Below, piece by piece: positions 30,154 through 42,843 of a stretch of 64,000 nucleotides of DNA. Both the position numbers and the translations under genes were made by a program. The stretch's first letter is position 1. Each line of letters begins with the position of its first letter. The stretch covers positions 868,001 through 932,000 of the forward strand of contig CM066291.1 of assembly GCA_033816765.1 (NCBI GenBank), read 5' to 3'. Under the pieces are notes generated by a model. The model did no database searches, had not been told where the DNA came from, and saw nothing but the letters and a program-made list of their open reading frames with translations. The DNA is from Nothopassalora personata. Lineage: Eukaryota > Ascomycota > Dothideomycetes > Mycosphaerellales > Mycosphaerellaceae.

Positions 30154-31725
30154 TTACACATCACACATCATCAAATTACCTCCCACAAGATCACTTGCCA
30201 ACACATCAATACTCGCCGTCCTCGAATCCTCAACGCCAAAACTCACAAATAACGTATCATCCAGATACCCCTCGTACTTCATACCCTTGCCCTGCCAGCT
30301 AATACTTGTCACGTACAACATCTCATTCAGCGAGTTCCGCCCGCGAATCCAAAGCGGCTTCTCCGAAATCGCATGCATCTGGAATGGCGCCTCGCGCCTG
30401 TACATCATGACATATGGCTCGTAGCGCGCGTGCATGATTCCGCCCGAGTTGATTTTATGCTGATAGATTGCTACGACGAAGGTATTGGTAGCGTTGGGAA
30501 AGCATTCGCCGCGTTTACACATGGTGATGGAGAGACTGTTGCTTGCTTGGTGGATCGATGCCTTGACGTCGGTTGGGAGAGGGTGGAGTTCTGTGTGTTT
30601 CCTCCAGCAGAAGCTGTCGCTGGGTCGTGCATGCTCGGCGAGGTCTGGACCGACTGAGCCGTCCTCCTCGAGTTTGGCAAAGACGCGCTGAGGTGCGGTG
30701 TCGTGGTGGGCATATATAGTCTTGTTGAAGTCCCAGAAGAAGTAGAAGTTCTTCTCCATGTCGCCCCAAGGTGGCGGGCGCTGGATCTCGGTTGGGGTTT
30801 GGAAGATGTCGTTGCCACTTTCGTTGCCGCGGTAGATGCCCCAGTCCATTAGGAGGCGGAAGTCTTGAGTCCATTGGCCGAAGCAGGCGTAGTGGGACTG
30901 AGACCCATAGATGAGGTATGGAGAATCTGGGCCGTAGACGACGCGCGCATCGTGAGGGCCAATGTTCAAGTTCAGGGCCATAAGCTTGTCGTGGCAGTTC
31001 GGGCTAGATGTTGCGCCCACAGTCAAGGTGCCTCGCGTGTCCAGTAGGCAGCTGAGATTTCCACTCGCGTCGAATTGTGCATTGCAGACTAGCTCTTCCG
31101 ACCATCCTGACGCGAATGGCCTCTCGCGATCGAACTTCTGCGCCACTGCAATCCAGGTGTCGTCGATGTGTGGGTGGGGAATGATGTTCGGGTTGATCGC
31201 CAGGAGGTTGCCGTCCTTGTAGAAGTTCACGGCAAAGTATTTGCCCTGCGGGACGCTCTGTGAACGGATCTCGTGCCACATAGACATGTCCGGCACATCG
31301 CTGGGGTGTAAGAGACCACCATGTACTTCTGATGGCAGGCCTACAGGCACTGCCGCTGACGTGTGATCACTTTCGCCATGTGATGCCTTGTGCTCCGGCT
31401 TCGTCTCTTGGCCCGTGAACTTATCCACCGCAGCAAATGGATTCGGGTTCGTGGAAGGTGGTTCGTGGTTGGGCTTCGGTGCTGCTGGTTTAAATGGTAT
31501 AGTGCCCTGCTTCTCTACTCTCGATTGCCCAGGCTGGTTCTGCGGAGGCACAGCGCTCGCCAACCCTAGCCAGCCTTGCCCCTTGTGGAGGTTTGACCAT
31601 TTCTTCAGGTACTGAGACGAGTCTTCTGTGAAGGACGGATTGTAGGAGAGTGTGACGATGGCTATGAAGCCCACTACCAGCAGTCCTGTTACCGTTATGA
31701 GGCGAGTCTTGCCTGCGACCAGCAT
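30154..31725 (-). CDS. Type II membrane protein, putative Golgi glycosyltransferase-like
   Basis: Single exon, 523 residues. Short N-terminal tail, one anchor helix (LITVTGLLVVGFIAIVTL, residues 9-26), then a Pro-rich stem to about 150, and a large luminal domain with several Cys and N-glycosylation sites (for example NLSC, NATN). Blocks include ARVVYGPDSPYLIYGSQSHY, CFGQWTQDFRLLMDW, FYFFWDFNKTIYAHHD and YEPYVMMYRR, and near the end YEGYLDDTLFVSFGVEDSRT followed by IDVLASDLV. The anchor-stem-domain layout is that of Golgi glycosyltransferases. The last block reminds me of the fungal beta-mannosyltransferase (GT91-type) fold, but I cannot confirm that without a profile search. It stands near an acyltransferase-3 and a GT32 gene. 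Confidence 0.72.
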   Translation of the reverse strand: MLVAGKTRLITVTGLLVVGFIAIVTLSYNPSFTEDSSQYLKKWSNLHKGQGWLGLASAVPPQNQPGQSRVEKQGTIPFKPAAPKPNHEPPSTNPNPFAAVDKFTGQETKPEHKASHGESDHTSAAVPVGLPSEVHGGLLHPSDVPDMSMWHEIRSQSVPQGKYFAVNFYKDGNLLAINPNIIPHPHIDDTWIAVAQKFDRERPFASGWSEELVCNAQFDASGNLSCLLDTRGTLTVGATSSPNCHDKLMALNLNIGPHDARVVYGPDSPYLIYGSQSHYACFGQWTQDFRLLMDWGIYRGNESGNDIFQTPTEIQRPPPWGDMEKNFYFFWDFNKTIYAHHDTAPQRVFAKLEEDGSVGPDLAEHARPSDSFCWRKHTELHPLPTDVKASIHQASNSLSITMCKRGECFPNATNTFVVAIYQHKINSGGIMHARYEPYVMMYRREAPFQMHAISEKPLWIRGRNSLNEMLYVTSISWQGKGMKYEGYLDDTLFVSFGVEDSRTASIDVLASDLVGGNLMMCDV

Positions 31726-32444
31726 CGCTGTTGTGTCAAGACCTTATATTGGCCTGGCAGAAGCACCGCGTGCGGTCATGAAACAGCACGTCCACCGCAC
31801 AGCATTGCAGAAAGTACTGTATCTAGTGTCGGGCGTCCGTCGAGGAAGATGTGGGCGCGCTGGGCACAAACCGAGACTACTCGGCAAGGCTAACGAGGGA
31901 GCAGCCGTGGCGGTAACCTCATTTGGACCATTACAAAATCTACTTCACAGTGCTTGTCTGCCGTCGACGAGATGACGGGTGACAGGGCTTGGCTATCCAT
32001 GCTGTGATGGGATCCGAAAGGCAACTCCTGCCAAGCAGACCTCTTTTGCTCGAACAGGACCAGTGGAGCCCTCGATGGTTCTCTCGAGACAGCAATATCA
32101 CTGCCTCTTTCATGTGTGGCGCCGACCACATTCTACGCCCGGTAACTTGATCTCCTCATTCATTCTACTACCCCGCTTACTCCTGAGCCGCCTCAGTTCC
32201 CAGGTTTGCTCTCCTGCAGTTCTGCGGCGTCGGATCTTTCCGTGGGGTTCCCACACTCGCTTAAGCCTAGCTCATCTCCAATGCAGGCGCTCGAGTCTGA
32301 GCTTAATCGCGGCTCGTTAAAGACGTGGCGCAACGAGATGAAGTGCAACGAGAAGAGACAAGGAGAGGCACGCGATCACGATTGAGATTGCGACGGGCGA
32401 ACCGTTTCGCTAGACGACAACGTGTAATATCCAATGTTCTAATG
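31726..32444. other. Intergenic between type II protein and acyltransferase genes
   Basis: About 720 bp between two minus-strand genes; promoter of the type II protein. No gene-like ORF. Confidence 0.45.
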
Positions 32445-34019
32445 CTATGCCTGCTGTGAGGCTTTGCGCTGTTCGCGACTATGCGGCATTTCTGTTTGGG
32501 ATTCCTTCTTGGGCTGGGTGAGCTGGTAACAATAAGCTGCGAACTTGATCGCGGGGTCGTCGATCAGGGCTGTCGTGAGCTCGGCGACGTACAATGTCAA
32601 TGGCAGCAGTATGCACTGCGCCAGAACATAGTTCAGCTCCAGGCCGAAAGGTCCCCATTGAGGTAGCTTGAACGAATCTGCCCAGCCTGGAATGTTCAGG
32701 GCGTGGGAGTAGTTGACGAAGCCCACTGCAGCATAGAGGCGGTCGCCAATGATCCATAATATAGGGCCGTGCATCAGGTAGAACATGTATGATATCCGTC
32801 CAAGGTACTGGCAGAATCGCCCTTCAAAAAAGCGCTTCAGCCATGATATGCGTGGTATGCAAAGCACTGCGAGGAACGCGGCCCAGAACAAGAAGAACCA
32901 GCGATAGTCAAACACCGCCTGTGGCTTGAGGAAGCAAAGATAGTACCATCCAGGGGAGGCCTTACAATGATCCATTTCCGCAGAATTGCCGGGGGCTCCG
33001 CCGAGAAGAACACTGACGATCAGACCAACATAGGCCAGCGGCGTGCTGAATCTGCTCATAAATTTGACCCAGTCAGGCTGATTGTCGCTCAAGGAGAGTT
33101 GATCGATGTCGCAGAGAATCATGCCAGCGACGAACATGGAGTAGTAGGCTCCGTCCACAATGTACATGAAGTAAAAGCATAGCAGGAACTCGCACCATAG
33201 CCTGGCCGATCGCGTGCAGCGTGAGAAGGCCATAAGTGCAGTGTAGATGGTGATAGATCCTCTCATCTCGATCGGGATGGACCAGACGTGTTTCTGTTGC
33301 TGCAGAATGATGTCGCCGCCAGTATTCCAGATGTGCGTAAAGTTCTTGAGATCGCAATACCACATCCATATCTCATCGCGGAGATTGCTCTGTGGCTTAA
33401 AGTCCGATCCAATGCCTATGTGTGGCAGAATGACGAAGCCGAAGGTGACCACTATGATCGGCATGTACAGTCGCAGCCATCGTCTGAAGAGCGCTGATGC
33501 CACATTGTTCCCCAAGTTGACGTAGTCCGCGCTCTCAATCAACGATAGAGGTTTGGAAGAAAGGACGTATCCAGATATCACGAAGAACGTCGCCACTGCA
33601 TAATGGCCTCCGCTGAAGAATGTCCTCACAACCGGGAAGGCTATGAAGTAGTATTCCTTGTCCCAACCGAATGTATTCTCAGCTTTTGCGCTACCGCCCA
33701 TGATCGCATGTGCCCATAGCTGGTGGTGCAGACAATACACCATCAACGCAGCGAATCCTCTTATGCCATCCAGATATGCGGTTCGCCGCAGTTTCGAGGT
33801 CTTGGTCGTCTTCACCTGCAGAAACGAGGGTCTTAATCCGGACATTCTCGATGCTGCAAACTCCAGTAGCAGTGCAACCTGCGCCTTCGTCTTCGTCACG
33901 GGTGTCGGTGGTCGTTCATCTTCGTTCAGTGTCGAGTCTGAATCCACCTCAAGCTCGCCTTGCTCGAGCAGCCCCAGCGACTTCTCACTCCCCTGTGATT
34001 CCGCCATCTTTCCAAACAA
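32445..34019 (-). CDS. Acyltransferase-3 family membrane protein (OafA-like)
   Basis: Single exon, 524 residues; MAESQGSEK at 34007 is an alternative start. An acidic N-terminal tail of about 80 residues precedes the acyltransferase-3 core: RRTAYLDGIRGFAALMVYCL (the conserved R-x-x-x-LDGIRG opening with HH shortly after), ATFFVISGYVLSSKPL, WRWLRLYMP-type basic motif (RRWLRLYMPIIVV), HVWSIPIEMRGSI, and a late segment FCQYLGRISYMFYLMHGPIL. About ten membrane helices are apparent. These enzymes move acyl (often acetyl) groups from CoA to sugars or lipids. Fungal substrates are mostly unknown. It faces the GT32 gene across 1.1 kb, and such pairs often modify surface glycans; that link is inference. 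Confidence 0.88.
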   Translation of the reverse strand: MFGKMAESQGSEKSLGLLEQGELEVDSDSTLNEDERPPTPVTKTKAQVALLLEFAASRMSGLRPSFLQVKTTKTSKLRRTAYLDGIRGFAALMVYCLHHQLWAHAIMGGSAKAENTFGWDKEYYFIAFPVVRTFFSGGHYAVATFFVISGYVLSSKPLSLIESADYVNLGNNVASALFRRWLRLYMPIIVVTFGFVILPHIGIGSDFKPQSNLRDEIWMWYCDLKNFTHIWNTGGDIILQQQKHVWSIPIEMRGSITIYTALMAFSRCTRSARLWCEFLLCFYFMYIVDGAYYSMFVAGMILCDIDQLSLSDNQPDWVKFMSRFSTPLAYVGLIVSVLLGGAPGNSAEMDHCKASPGWYYLCFLKPQAVFDYRWFFLFWAAFLAVLCIPRISWLKRFFEGRFCQYLGRISYMFYLMHGPILWIIGDRLYAAVGFVNYSHALNIPGWADSFKLPQWGPFGLELNYVLAQCILLPLTLYVAELTTALIDDPAIKFAAYCYQLTQPKKESQTEMPHSREQRKASQQA

Positions 34020-35060
34020 TACTGCGCAACGCTCACAAATACTCCAAGATGCTCATATCACGATAGTATGACAAGCAGGTGTATGTCGACAATGGGGGCA
34101 GTGGGCACTGCGTAGTTGGTAAGTTTGCTGTGGTTTGGTAGCCAACAGTCCCATCGGCTGTAATCGCAGGGACGAATGATGACTAGTTCTAGCAGCGCCG
34201 GGGCCAGTGGCGCGAGCACCGGACAAGCGCACAAGCGAGAGACGACCGATGGGGCAAGTTCTGCAGTCCCAAGTGCACAAGACACGAACGCGCTCCTCCT
34301 CGGCGGAGATGCGACCTCCGATGTGTTGAGCCTTGACAATTGCCACTTTCTTTGACCTCGGCGCGGCTCGTGTGATGACTCGACAAGGTGATCCGCGCGT
34401 CGCTGCAGCAGCACGCCTCACACACGGAAGTGTTCCTGCGTTTCGTCTAGTGCTGTGCGCTGAATGTCCACTCCCCGCAGACCAACCACCGTGGCAGTGG
34501 CACTCGTAGTGTCTAATAGGGTGAATAGAATAGTCTCTGTCCCGCCACTCGTTTGCTGGAGTGCCCGAGGCGAGCTATTGGACATGTGAAAGCCGATGTA
34601 GCCGCTTTGGTGGCGATCAACGCCGCAGCAATGTCGCACCACAGGTTGGTCGCAAGATCTGCCGTCGCCGTTGCCATCTGTTAGAAGCAAAGGGAGTCTA
34701 AGCACTTTTGTCGACCCCACCGTCGATCCTGTCAGTCACGGTAGAACAAGGTTTGCTGGGACACAACCAACGTGCAGCTCCCCCAGCCATGCCCCCGGTT
34801 ATTACGCTTCCATTTCGGCTGGCCAAGGCCGGCGCTGAACTGTTAGGTGTTAGTCGGTATGCTTCAACTGGTCTCGCTGGGATGCCAACACGGCCACTAG
34901 AGACCCATGCCGATATGAATTGGACACACATTGAATGAGGAGTTCTGCTGTCTGTCCTTGCATGACGTTTCTCTAATATCCACACACCCACACTCGCTTT
35001 CCCTCGCTTGAGTCCTGTCGCCGCCGCTGTCGCTGTTTATATGCTCATCCCTTGTTGAAC

Positions 35061-35094
<34 letters not shown>

Positions 35095-35144
35095 ATAGCT
35101 CGAGGATCACAGCACATACATTCGCTAATCGGCATTGGATATCC
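34020..35144. promoter_or_regulatory. Divergent promoter region, acyltransferase / GT32
   Basis: About 1.1 kb between the two divergent starts, with a (CAG)10 tract in the presumed 5' UTR of the GT32 gene (separate entry). Minus-strand ORFs at 34053-34425 are not convincing genes. Confidence 0.45.
35063..35092 (+). repeat. (CAG)10 trinucleotide microsatellite
   Basis: Ten perfect CAG units 53 bp upstream of the chosen GT32 ATG. The frame through it is open (Ser run) but starts with TTG, so I place the repeat in the 5' UTR. Confidence 0.9.
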
Positions 35145-36446
35145 ATGGGGCGAAGGAAGTCGCGCTTCGTCGAGGAGAAGTTGAAGCTGATGAGTCCCAC
35201 GCGAAAGGAGGGCCTGCAGTTTGGGGTGCCGAAGCAGTTGCAGAGAGTGTTGCTACCAGCCTGCGCCGCGCTGCTGTTCCTGTTCTTCGTCACGGCAGGA
35301 AATTGGAGTAGCGCAACGGAAGGGGTGAAAAAGGTGCTGCACAAAAGGCCCATACACTTTCCACGAAAAATATGGCAAACATGGAAGGTCGACCCTATGC
35401 GCTTTGAAGAGAGGGATCACAACACTGCACAAACGTGGATTATCAAGAATCCAGAGTACCGATACGAAGTCCTGACGGACCAGAACGACCTGGCGTACGT
35501 CGAGACGCACTTTGGGCCAGAAGGCCTGAACCGCCCCGACATCGTCTTCATGTACAAGGAGCTCACAGCCCGCATCATCAAGGCTGATCTGCTGCGGTAC
35601 ATGATCATGTATGTCGAGGGCGGCATCTATACCGATATCGACGTCGAAGCCCTCAAGCCTGCGAACCACTTTATCCCTCAACGATGGAACGAGAAGGATG
35701 TGGATATGGTGATTGGTGTCGAGATTGATCAACCTGAGTTCAAGGATCACCCCGTGTTGGGCTCCAAGAGCATGTCTTTCTGCCAATGGACATTCATGAC
35801 GAAACCACGGTTACCCGTAATGCTGGCCCTGATCGAGAACATCATGCTGTGGCTTCGCGATGTGGCCGTGCAACAGAACAAGCCGATTTCTCAGATTGAG
35901 CTCGATTTCGACCAAGTCATCAGTGGAACTGGTCCATCTGCTTTCACTAAGGCGATCCTGGCGGAAATGTCGAAGAACACGGGACGAACGGTCACATGGG
36001 ATGAGTTCCATGACCTGAACGAATCGAAGTTGGTTGGCGGCGTGCTTGTCCTGACTGTTGAGGCATTTGCTGCTGGCCAAGGACACTCCGATTCTGGCAC
36101 ACACGAAGGGCGCCAAGCGCTGGTTCGCCACCACTACCACGCGTCCGGATGGCCAACAGCCCACCCTAGATTCAACCACCCAATGTACGGCGAGGTTGAG
36201 CGCTGCAATTGGGTACCTGACTGCGTACGCGCGTGGGACGAGAATACTGCCAACTGGGAGCATATGACACCAGAAGATAAGATGCGGCAGCTTGAAGTTG
36301 CGCGCACGAATGCCGAGGCAGCCCAGAAACAGGCCGAAGACGCGTACCGGGCAGCAGAAGCCAAGGGCGAGGAAGGACCTCCTCCACCACCGCCTCCAGG
36401 CGCACCGGGCGCCCCTCCTCTCGCCGATTTCCTGAATCCAGAGTGA
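35145..36446 (+). CDS. GT32 family glycosyltransferase, OCH1-like type II membrane protein
   Basis: Single exon, 433 residues from the ATG at 35145 (MGRRKSRFVEEKLKLM). The frame is open further upstream but has no ATG. Anchor helix LLPACAALLFLFFVTAG (about 36-52). Catalytic domain: FPRKIWQTWKVDP, then WIIKNPEYRYEVLTD, IKADLLRYMIMYVEGGIYTD, and the DXD metal/sugar-nucleotide motif in YTDIDVEAL (about 163). This is the GT32/OCH1-type layout used for Golgi alpha-mannosyl transfer; linkage and substrate cannot be read from sequence. The end is a coiled-coil-like Ala/Glu/Lys segment and a Pro-rich tail (GPPPPPPPGAPGAPP), unusual for a luminal enzyme. Confidence 0.88.
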   Translation: MGRRKSRFVEEKLKLMSPTRKEGLQFGVPKQLQRVLLPACAALLFLFFVTAGNWSSATEGVKKVLHKRPIHFPRKIWQTWKVDPMRFEERDHNTAQTWIIKNPEYRYEVLTDQNDLAYVETHFGPEGLNRPDIVFMYKELTARIIKADLLRYMIMYVEGGIYTDIDVEALKPANHFIPQRWNEKDVDMVIGVEIDQPEFKDHPVLGSKSMSFCQWTFMTKPRLPVMLALIENIMLWLRDVAVQQNKPISQIELDFDQVISGTGPSAFTKAILAEMSKNTGRTVTWDEFHDLNESKLVGGVLVLTVEAFAAGQGHSDSGTHEGRQALVRHHYHASGWPTAHPRFNHPMYGEVERCNWVPDCVRAWDENTANWEHMTPEDKMRQLEVARTNAEAAQKQAEDAYRAAEAKGEEGPPPPPPPGAPGAPPLADFLNPE

Positions 36447-38199
36447 ACTGGATTGCGTTAGAGCGGAAATTTGCTTGTTTGACGCGTATACCATCCATGT
36501 ACAGAAGGCGTTCCGGCGAGAGCGGTAGACGGCCACAGCAGGCCCAGGCAGCATTGGGTGGGCGTTACTCCTACCTCTTATTTACACAGACATCTTCGAA
36601 CCGTCCGCGACTCAGCGAATTGGCGCATCGCGTGGCGAATCGCGGCATTCCTGCTATTGCCAGGATAAAGCGGGAGCCGCCGAGGGAAAATGGCTGTTGG
36701 CAGGTGCTTCGAAGTTCTTGACATTGGACACTTTGACCAGGTCAGAACCAACCACAGCAAAGATTTGGAGGGGAGGGGTCGATGAATAGTGTCGTGCTCC
36801 GACTGCAGCAGGGAGGCTACGAGTTCACGACTGGAGGTGATGAAGACGGCAGGACGTTATAGAAGCATCCAATCATGATAATCGCGTGGTCGCAGGCCAA
36901 AGCAGCACCACCTGCTATTCCGCAAGTCTCAGTATCGGCAGTGACAGTGGTACATCATCTTGTCAATGCAGCGAACAGCTGACGGCGCAACCGCAGGACA
37001 AAGCCTTCGTTACGTGAACTACCGCGACGACTCCCTCTACTTGATAATGGTCTCCTGGCCACTACACGATCCTCTGCACGAGGCCCGCAAGAGGCGCAAC
37101 TTGCACCTGATCCGCCGAGCAGAGCGTACAGAGCAACCACGTCCCAGCGAATGTACGACGAGTCCGAAGTACATGATCTGTCCAAGTATCCCACTCAAGA
37201 TTGAGGCAGTGACAGAAATCGTCGGTAATCGATGTGATTTGTCGCTGCATTGAGACTTTATTACCGAGGAGATTTCGACCTCCTCTTGCAGCGCTTATTG
37301 TTCCGCCCAACCTCGAGGGAGACGCCAGGTGGTGGGATTCCTTCAAACCGTCCCTGTGATGGGATTTTGTATATAGGGATAGCGAGCGGCTTGTCAACAG
37401 CTTCTACGGACCAGAACTGGCGATTCTACACCGCGGACATGTCCATGAGCATAGCGATCCACACTTGCTTAGAGCATCTAGCTGTCAGGCATGTTCTCCA
37501 CACGTTGGCGCAAAGACTTCACATTATGATTCCCTCGCTCGAAGACTTCTCGTCAACCACGCGACAAGTTCCCTGTAATTGCTCGCGTCCCGCTACCAAG
37601 GGTCTAACAATGGTCCAACCGTGTACTTTCCAACGTTGCGGTAAGGACTATCTTAGCTGAGTAGCCTATTTACGCCACCCGTGGTTCTGGGCTTTTGGTA
37701 GCTTCTTCAACATGTTTAATTGCAGAGCCGTGCAGCGCCGCCTCAAGAATTGAACATCAGTCCGAACTTATGAGAACCATGGTACACGATGACTTCAAGT
37801 GCCAGGATGCTGTATCGTGGTCGCCGTCGATTCAAAGCAGAAGGAGATTCGTACTGTTGCAACCTAGCAGCGACCCCCGACGAGAACTTCCATTTCATCT
37901 GCACGTCGCACAACCCTCCCGCCACCAGCAGGCACATGCAACCCATGGAATTCAACCCCCAACCGCCTTGCCAACCTCATCTCTGCCCACTTCCCTCATT
38001 GTCTTCGCATCGGGACACAGCAGATGACTGTTTCCCGTCTCTCCATCGAACACTATACTCAGAACATGCCATGGCCCCAGCCGAGGAAGTGGCCACTGGC
38101 GAGAACGTGAAACCAAGTCTTTGAGTACAGCGCATCAGCTAGCTGGCAGCATGGCAAGCAGTCTGGCTCTGGCTGCGGTCCTGGCGGATGTCTTGGTCT
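36447..38199. other. Long intergenic region before the GH31 relic
   Basis: About 1.75 kb. ORFs up to 136 codons exist (37250-37660 plus) but without protein-family character. The missing N-terminal two thirds of the GH31 gene is not found here, so the relic is truncated, not merely frameshifted. Confidence 0.45.
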
Positions 38200-39548
38200 T
38201 CCTTAACCGCGAGTACGTCCTTCCTCTATACATGATCCAGAACGGCGCTGGGCCGACCCTCGCCGAAGGTACAGCAGATACCGATCTTGTCCATTCTGGT
38301 GGCTTAGCAGAGTATGATGTCCACAACTTATACGGCACTATGATGAGCACTTACTCCGAGAACGAAATGCTGGCACGACGACCCGAAGTGCGCCCTCTCG
38401 TCAAACACTCGAAGCACTTTTGCTGGCGCCGGCAAGGACGTTTCCTACTGGCTTGGCGACAATGTATCTGGCTGGCTCTGGTACCGGATTTCGATGGGCC
38501 AACAGCTACAGTTCGTTCGCCTCTTTGTATCAGATTCCAGTCGTCGGCTCTGATATTTATAATTTGCGGCCTTGGTGTAAACACTACAAATACTCTCTGT
38601 GCTCGTTCGGCCACTTTGGGATCATTCTCAACCTTCCTTCAGCTAAGTACTGGAAGGGTGAACAGCACCGACTAAGTAATACGCCTTTCCAACATTCCTA
38701 ATTCGAGGATAGCTAAAACTCTTCTGTCTGGCAGAAACCACGCAGAGATCTCTTCCCATCTACCAGGAATTCTACCGCTGGCCTATCGTCGCCCCCGGCG
38801 CAGCACGTAATGCTCTCAGAATGAGATACCTCCTGCTTGACTGCAAATACACAGCCATGCACCGCCAGTCCCAAAAATGGCCCGCCATGTCTGAAACCCA
38901 TTGTTCTTCAACTCCCCGGAGGACACCGACACGTCCCCAATCGACCTACAATTCTTCTACAGAGAAGGTATCCTTAGGATAGTCAGCCCAGTCACCGAGG
39001 AGAACTCTCCAATTCCGTCCAATACTACCTGCCGGACGCCATCTTCTACGATTTTCGAGACTGGTAAACCAGTCCATGGCGAAGGCACCTGTGTCACAGC
39101 CGAAGGACTTTATGATGAGATTTCAGTCCCACTACAAGGGCGGCCGTATCTTCCCTTAGCGAGTCGAGAGTGCGAAGACGACTACCGCATTATGAGCGAA
39201 AGGTTTTAAATATCGTCGTAGCGCCAGGTCTGGACGGCAAGGCTGAAGGTTTCTTGTTTATTGATGATGACCGGTGAGTCGTTGGTACAGGACGCGGTCT
39301 CGGAGATTGAATTCGAGTACGACAGGGGGACGCTGAGTATGACCGGAAGCTTTGAGGACGGTGCTGGTGTAAACATTGAGGGTGTCACTCTGCTGGGTGC
39401 GAGTGAGGCGCCGAAGAGGACTGATGAGGATGTGGAGTATGATAGGGAGACCCAGAAGAGGGTTATTACTCTTGAGATGCCTCTGACGAGCCCTCGTGAG
39501 GTGAAGATGTATGACATGCGTCTAAGGCAGAGATATAGTGAGACGTAG
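38200..39548 (+). pseudogene. GH31 alpha-glucosidase relic (C-terminal third, multiple frameshifts)
   Basis: Family blocks are spread over all three plus frames. From about 38203: IQNGAGPTLAEGTADTDLVH, then [13 protein letters not shown] and [11 protein letters not shown]. After a shift near 38400: [19 protein letters not shown], then [15 protein letters not shown]. After another: [12 protein letters not shown]. After another: CGLGVNTTNTLCARSATLGS. Further on: YQEFYRWPIVAP, NALRMRYLLLDCKYTAMHRQ, NSPEDTDTSPIDLQFFY with IVSPVTEEN, TGKPVHGEGTCVTAEGLYDE, and a C-terminal beta domain to 39548. The upstream catalytic nucleophile region (WIDMNE-type) is missing. Intact GH31 enzymes are secreted and release glucose from maltose or starch. 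This copy cannot make one. Confidence 0.88.
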
Positions 39549-39619
39549 CTACACACTCTCTGGCATCCTGCAATCTGATAATGTCAAGACTCTCGGTCTG
39601 GTGGTTTGGTGCCGTGTTC

Positions 39620-41741
<2,122 letters not shown>

Positions 41742-42639
41742 AGTCAACGACCTGAAAAGGGTCACAGTGCATGGGCTTGGTCGCTGTTGCTCCGGCACGC
41801 GTACATGACAGTGAATTTGGGCCGGGAGCTGTCGGGGTTGAATGCTTCTGGTGAGCGTAAGTAATCATGCAGGTGGAGCGAGGTATGCAAATTCTGATTC
41901 CGCCGTGTAGTTCCGCGGTATGCGCCAAATACATGAGACATGTTCGTATCGTGGCAAGATATACGAGTCGTGGATTGAGATCGGCGGGGAGGTGGTGTGA
42001 GAACGGGCATTGCTCCGGTATGAGCCGAAGATGCTGATCCTTCGCCTCGATCTGCATCCTTGCTGCACCTTTGAGCAACATCCCCGGTGCTGTCTTTTGA
42101 TGAGCAGCAGCAGCGACGCGCGGGCAGCTAAACTAAATCTAATCAATACTTTGTTGAGTGCCCCCCCTCATCTTTGATTACAGTACAGCTTGATAGCGCT
42201 TGCGCATAAACCTACGCCAGGCTGTAGCGTCTGTGTGTTTCGAGAAGGTGAATCACTATCGTCGGCAATACCGGCGCGAACCGCGCGGCCAGCGCCGACG
42301 CACGGTCCATGCCACCGTTCACCTCGCACCGAGGCTGTTCTCTGCACTGCCTTCACATGCATAAAATAATCGAAGTGGACGCCGGACACTCCTCTTCGTT
42401 TGGCGATCCAACTCGACACCAAGGCGCTGAATAGTCGTGCCATGTATGATCAGGTTCGAATACATCCAGTAGCTCAACCGCCACTCCACCCTCTGGACTT
42501 CCTAGCTTACGCTGCTAGTACCCGTAGGCTAATACTTGTACCTGAACTCCTTGTTCTCAAGGTCTGCAAGGTCCTCAAATTCCATGTCCTGCCGGTGTCT
42601 GCTTCGCTTCCAGCCATCTCGCGATCCCGCCTTCGGTTT
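41742..42639. other. Intergenic upstream of the carboxylesterase
   Basis: About 900 bp holding the carboxylesterase promoter. Minus-strand ORFs here are not supported. A GGTTCGAATAC box at 42455 resembles a tRNA B-box but no cloverleaf can be drawn. Confidence 0.45.
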
Positions 42640-42843
42640 TGCCATACGTAGTATTTCAACAGGCAAAAGGGTCAGGAATGCCTGCAAACGTTCGACCCAC
42701 ATGTCGACCTCCTTCTTGAAGGTCGTTCTTATCTCACTGGCCAGTTTCTTCAGCTGATTGGGAGTTGTCAGCAGGTAGTAGGTTAGCCCACTCACGAGGG
42801 GGCTGTCGTCTCAATTCCTATCGAATGAAGATGTCAGCCGCGG
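42640..42843 (-). pseudogene. Cytochrome P450 relic (I-helix to K-helix fragment)
   Basis: On the minus strand the sequence reads ADIFI, a broken codon, then GIETTAPLVSGLTYYLLTTP, NQLKKLASEIRTTF and RLQAF, ending near ILRMA. These correspond to the P450 I-helix (A-G-x-E-T-T), the following helix, and the start of the E-x-x-R helix (normally EGLRMYPP), where homology stops. The heme-binding Cys region, the N-terminus and most of the protein are absent nearby. A short decayed piece; intact P450s are about 500 residues. Confidence 0.72.

Noticed and set aside
37250..37660. 136-codon plus-strand ORF
   Set aside because: No recognisable protein features; sits in a gene-poor gap.
42449..42470. tRNA-like B-box GGTTCGAATAC
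   Set aside because: No matching A-box or acceptor stem within range.
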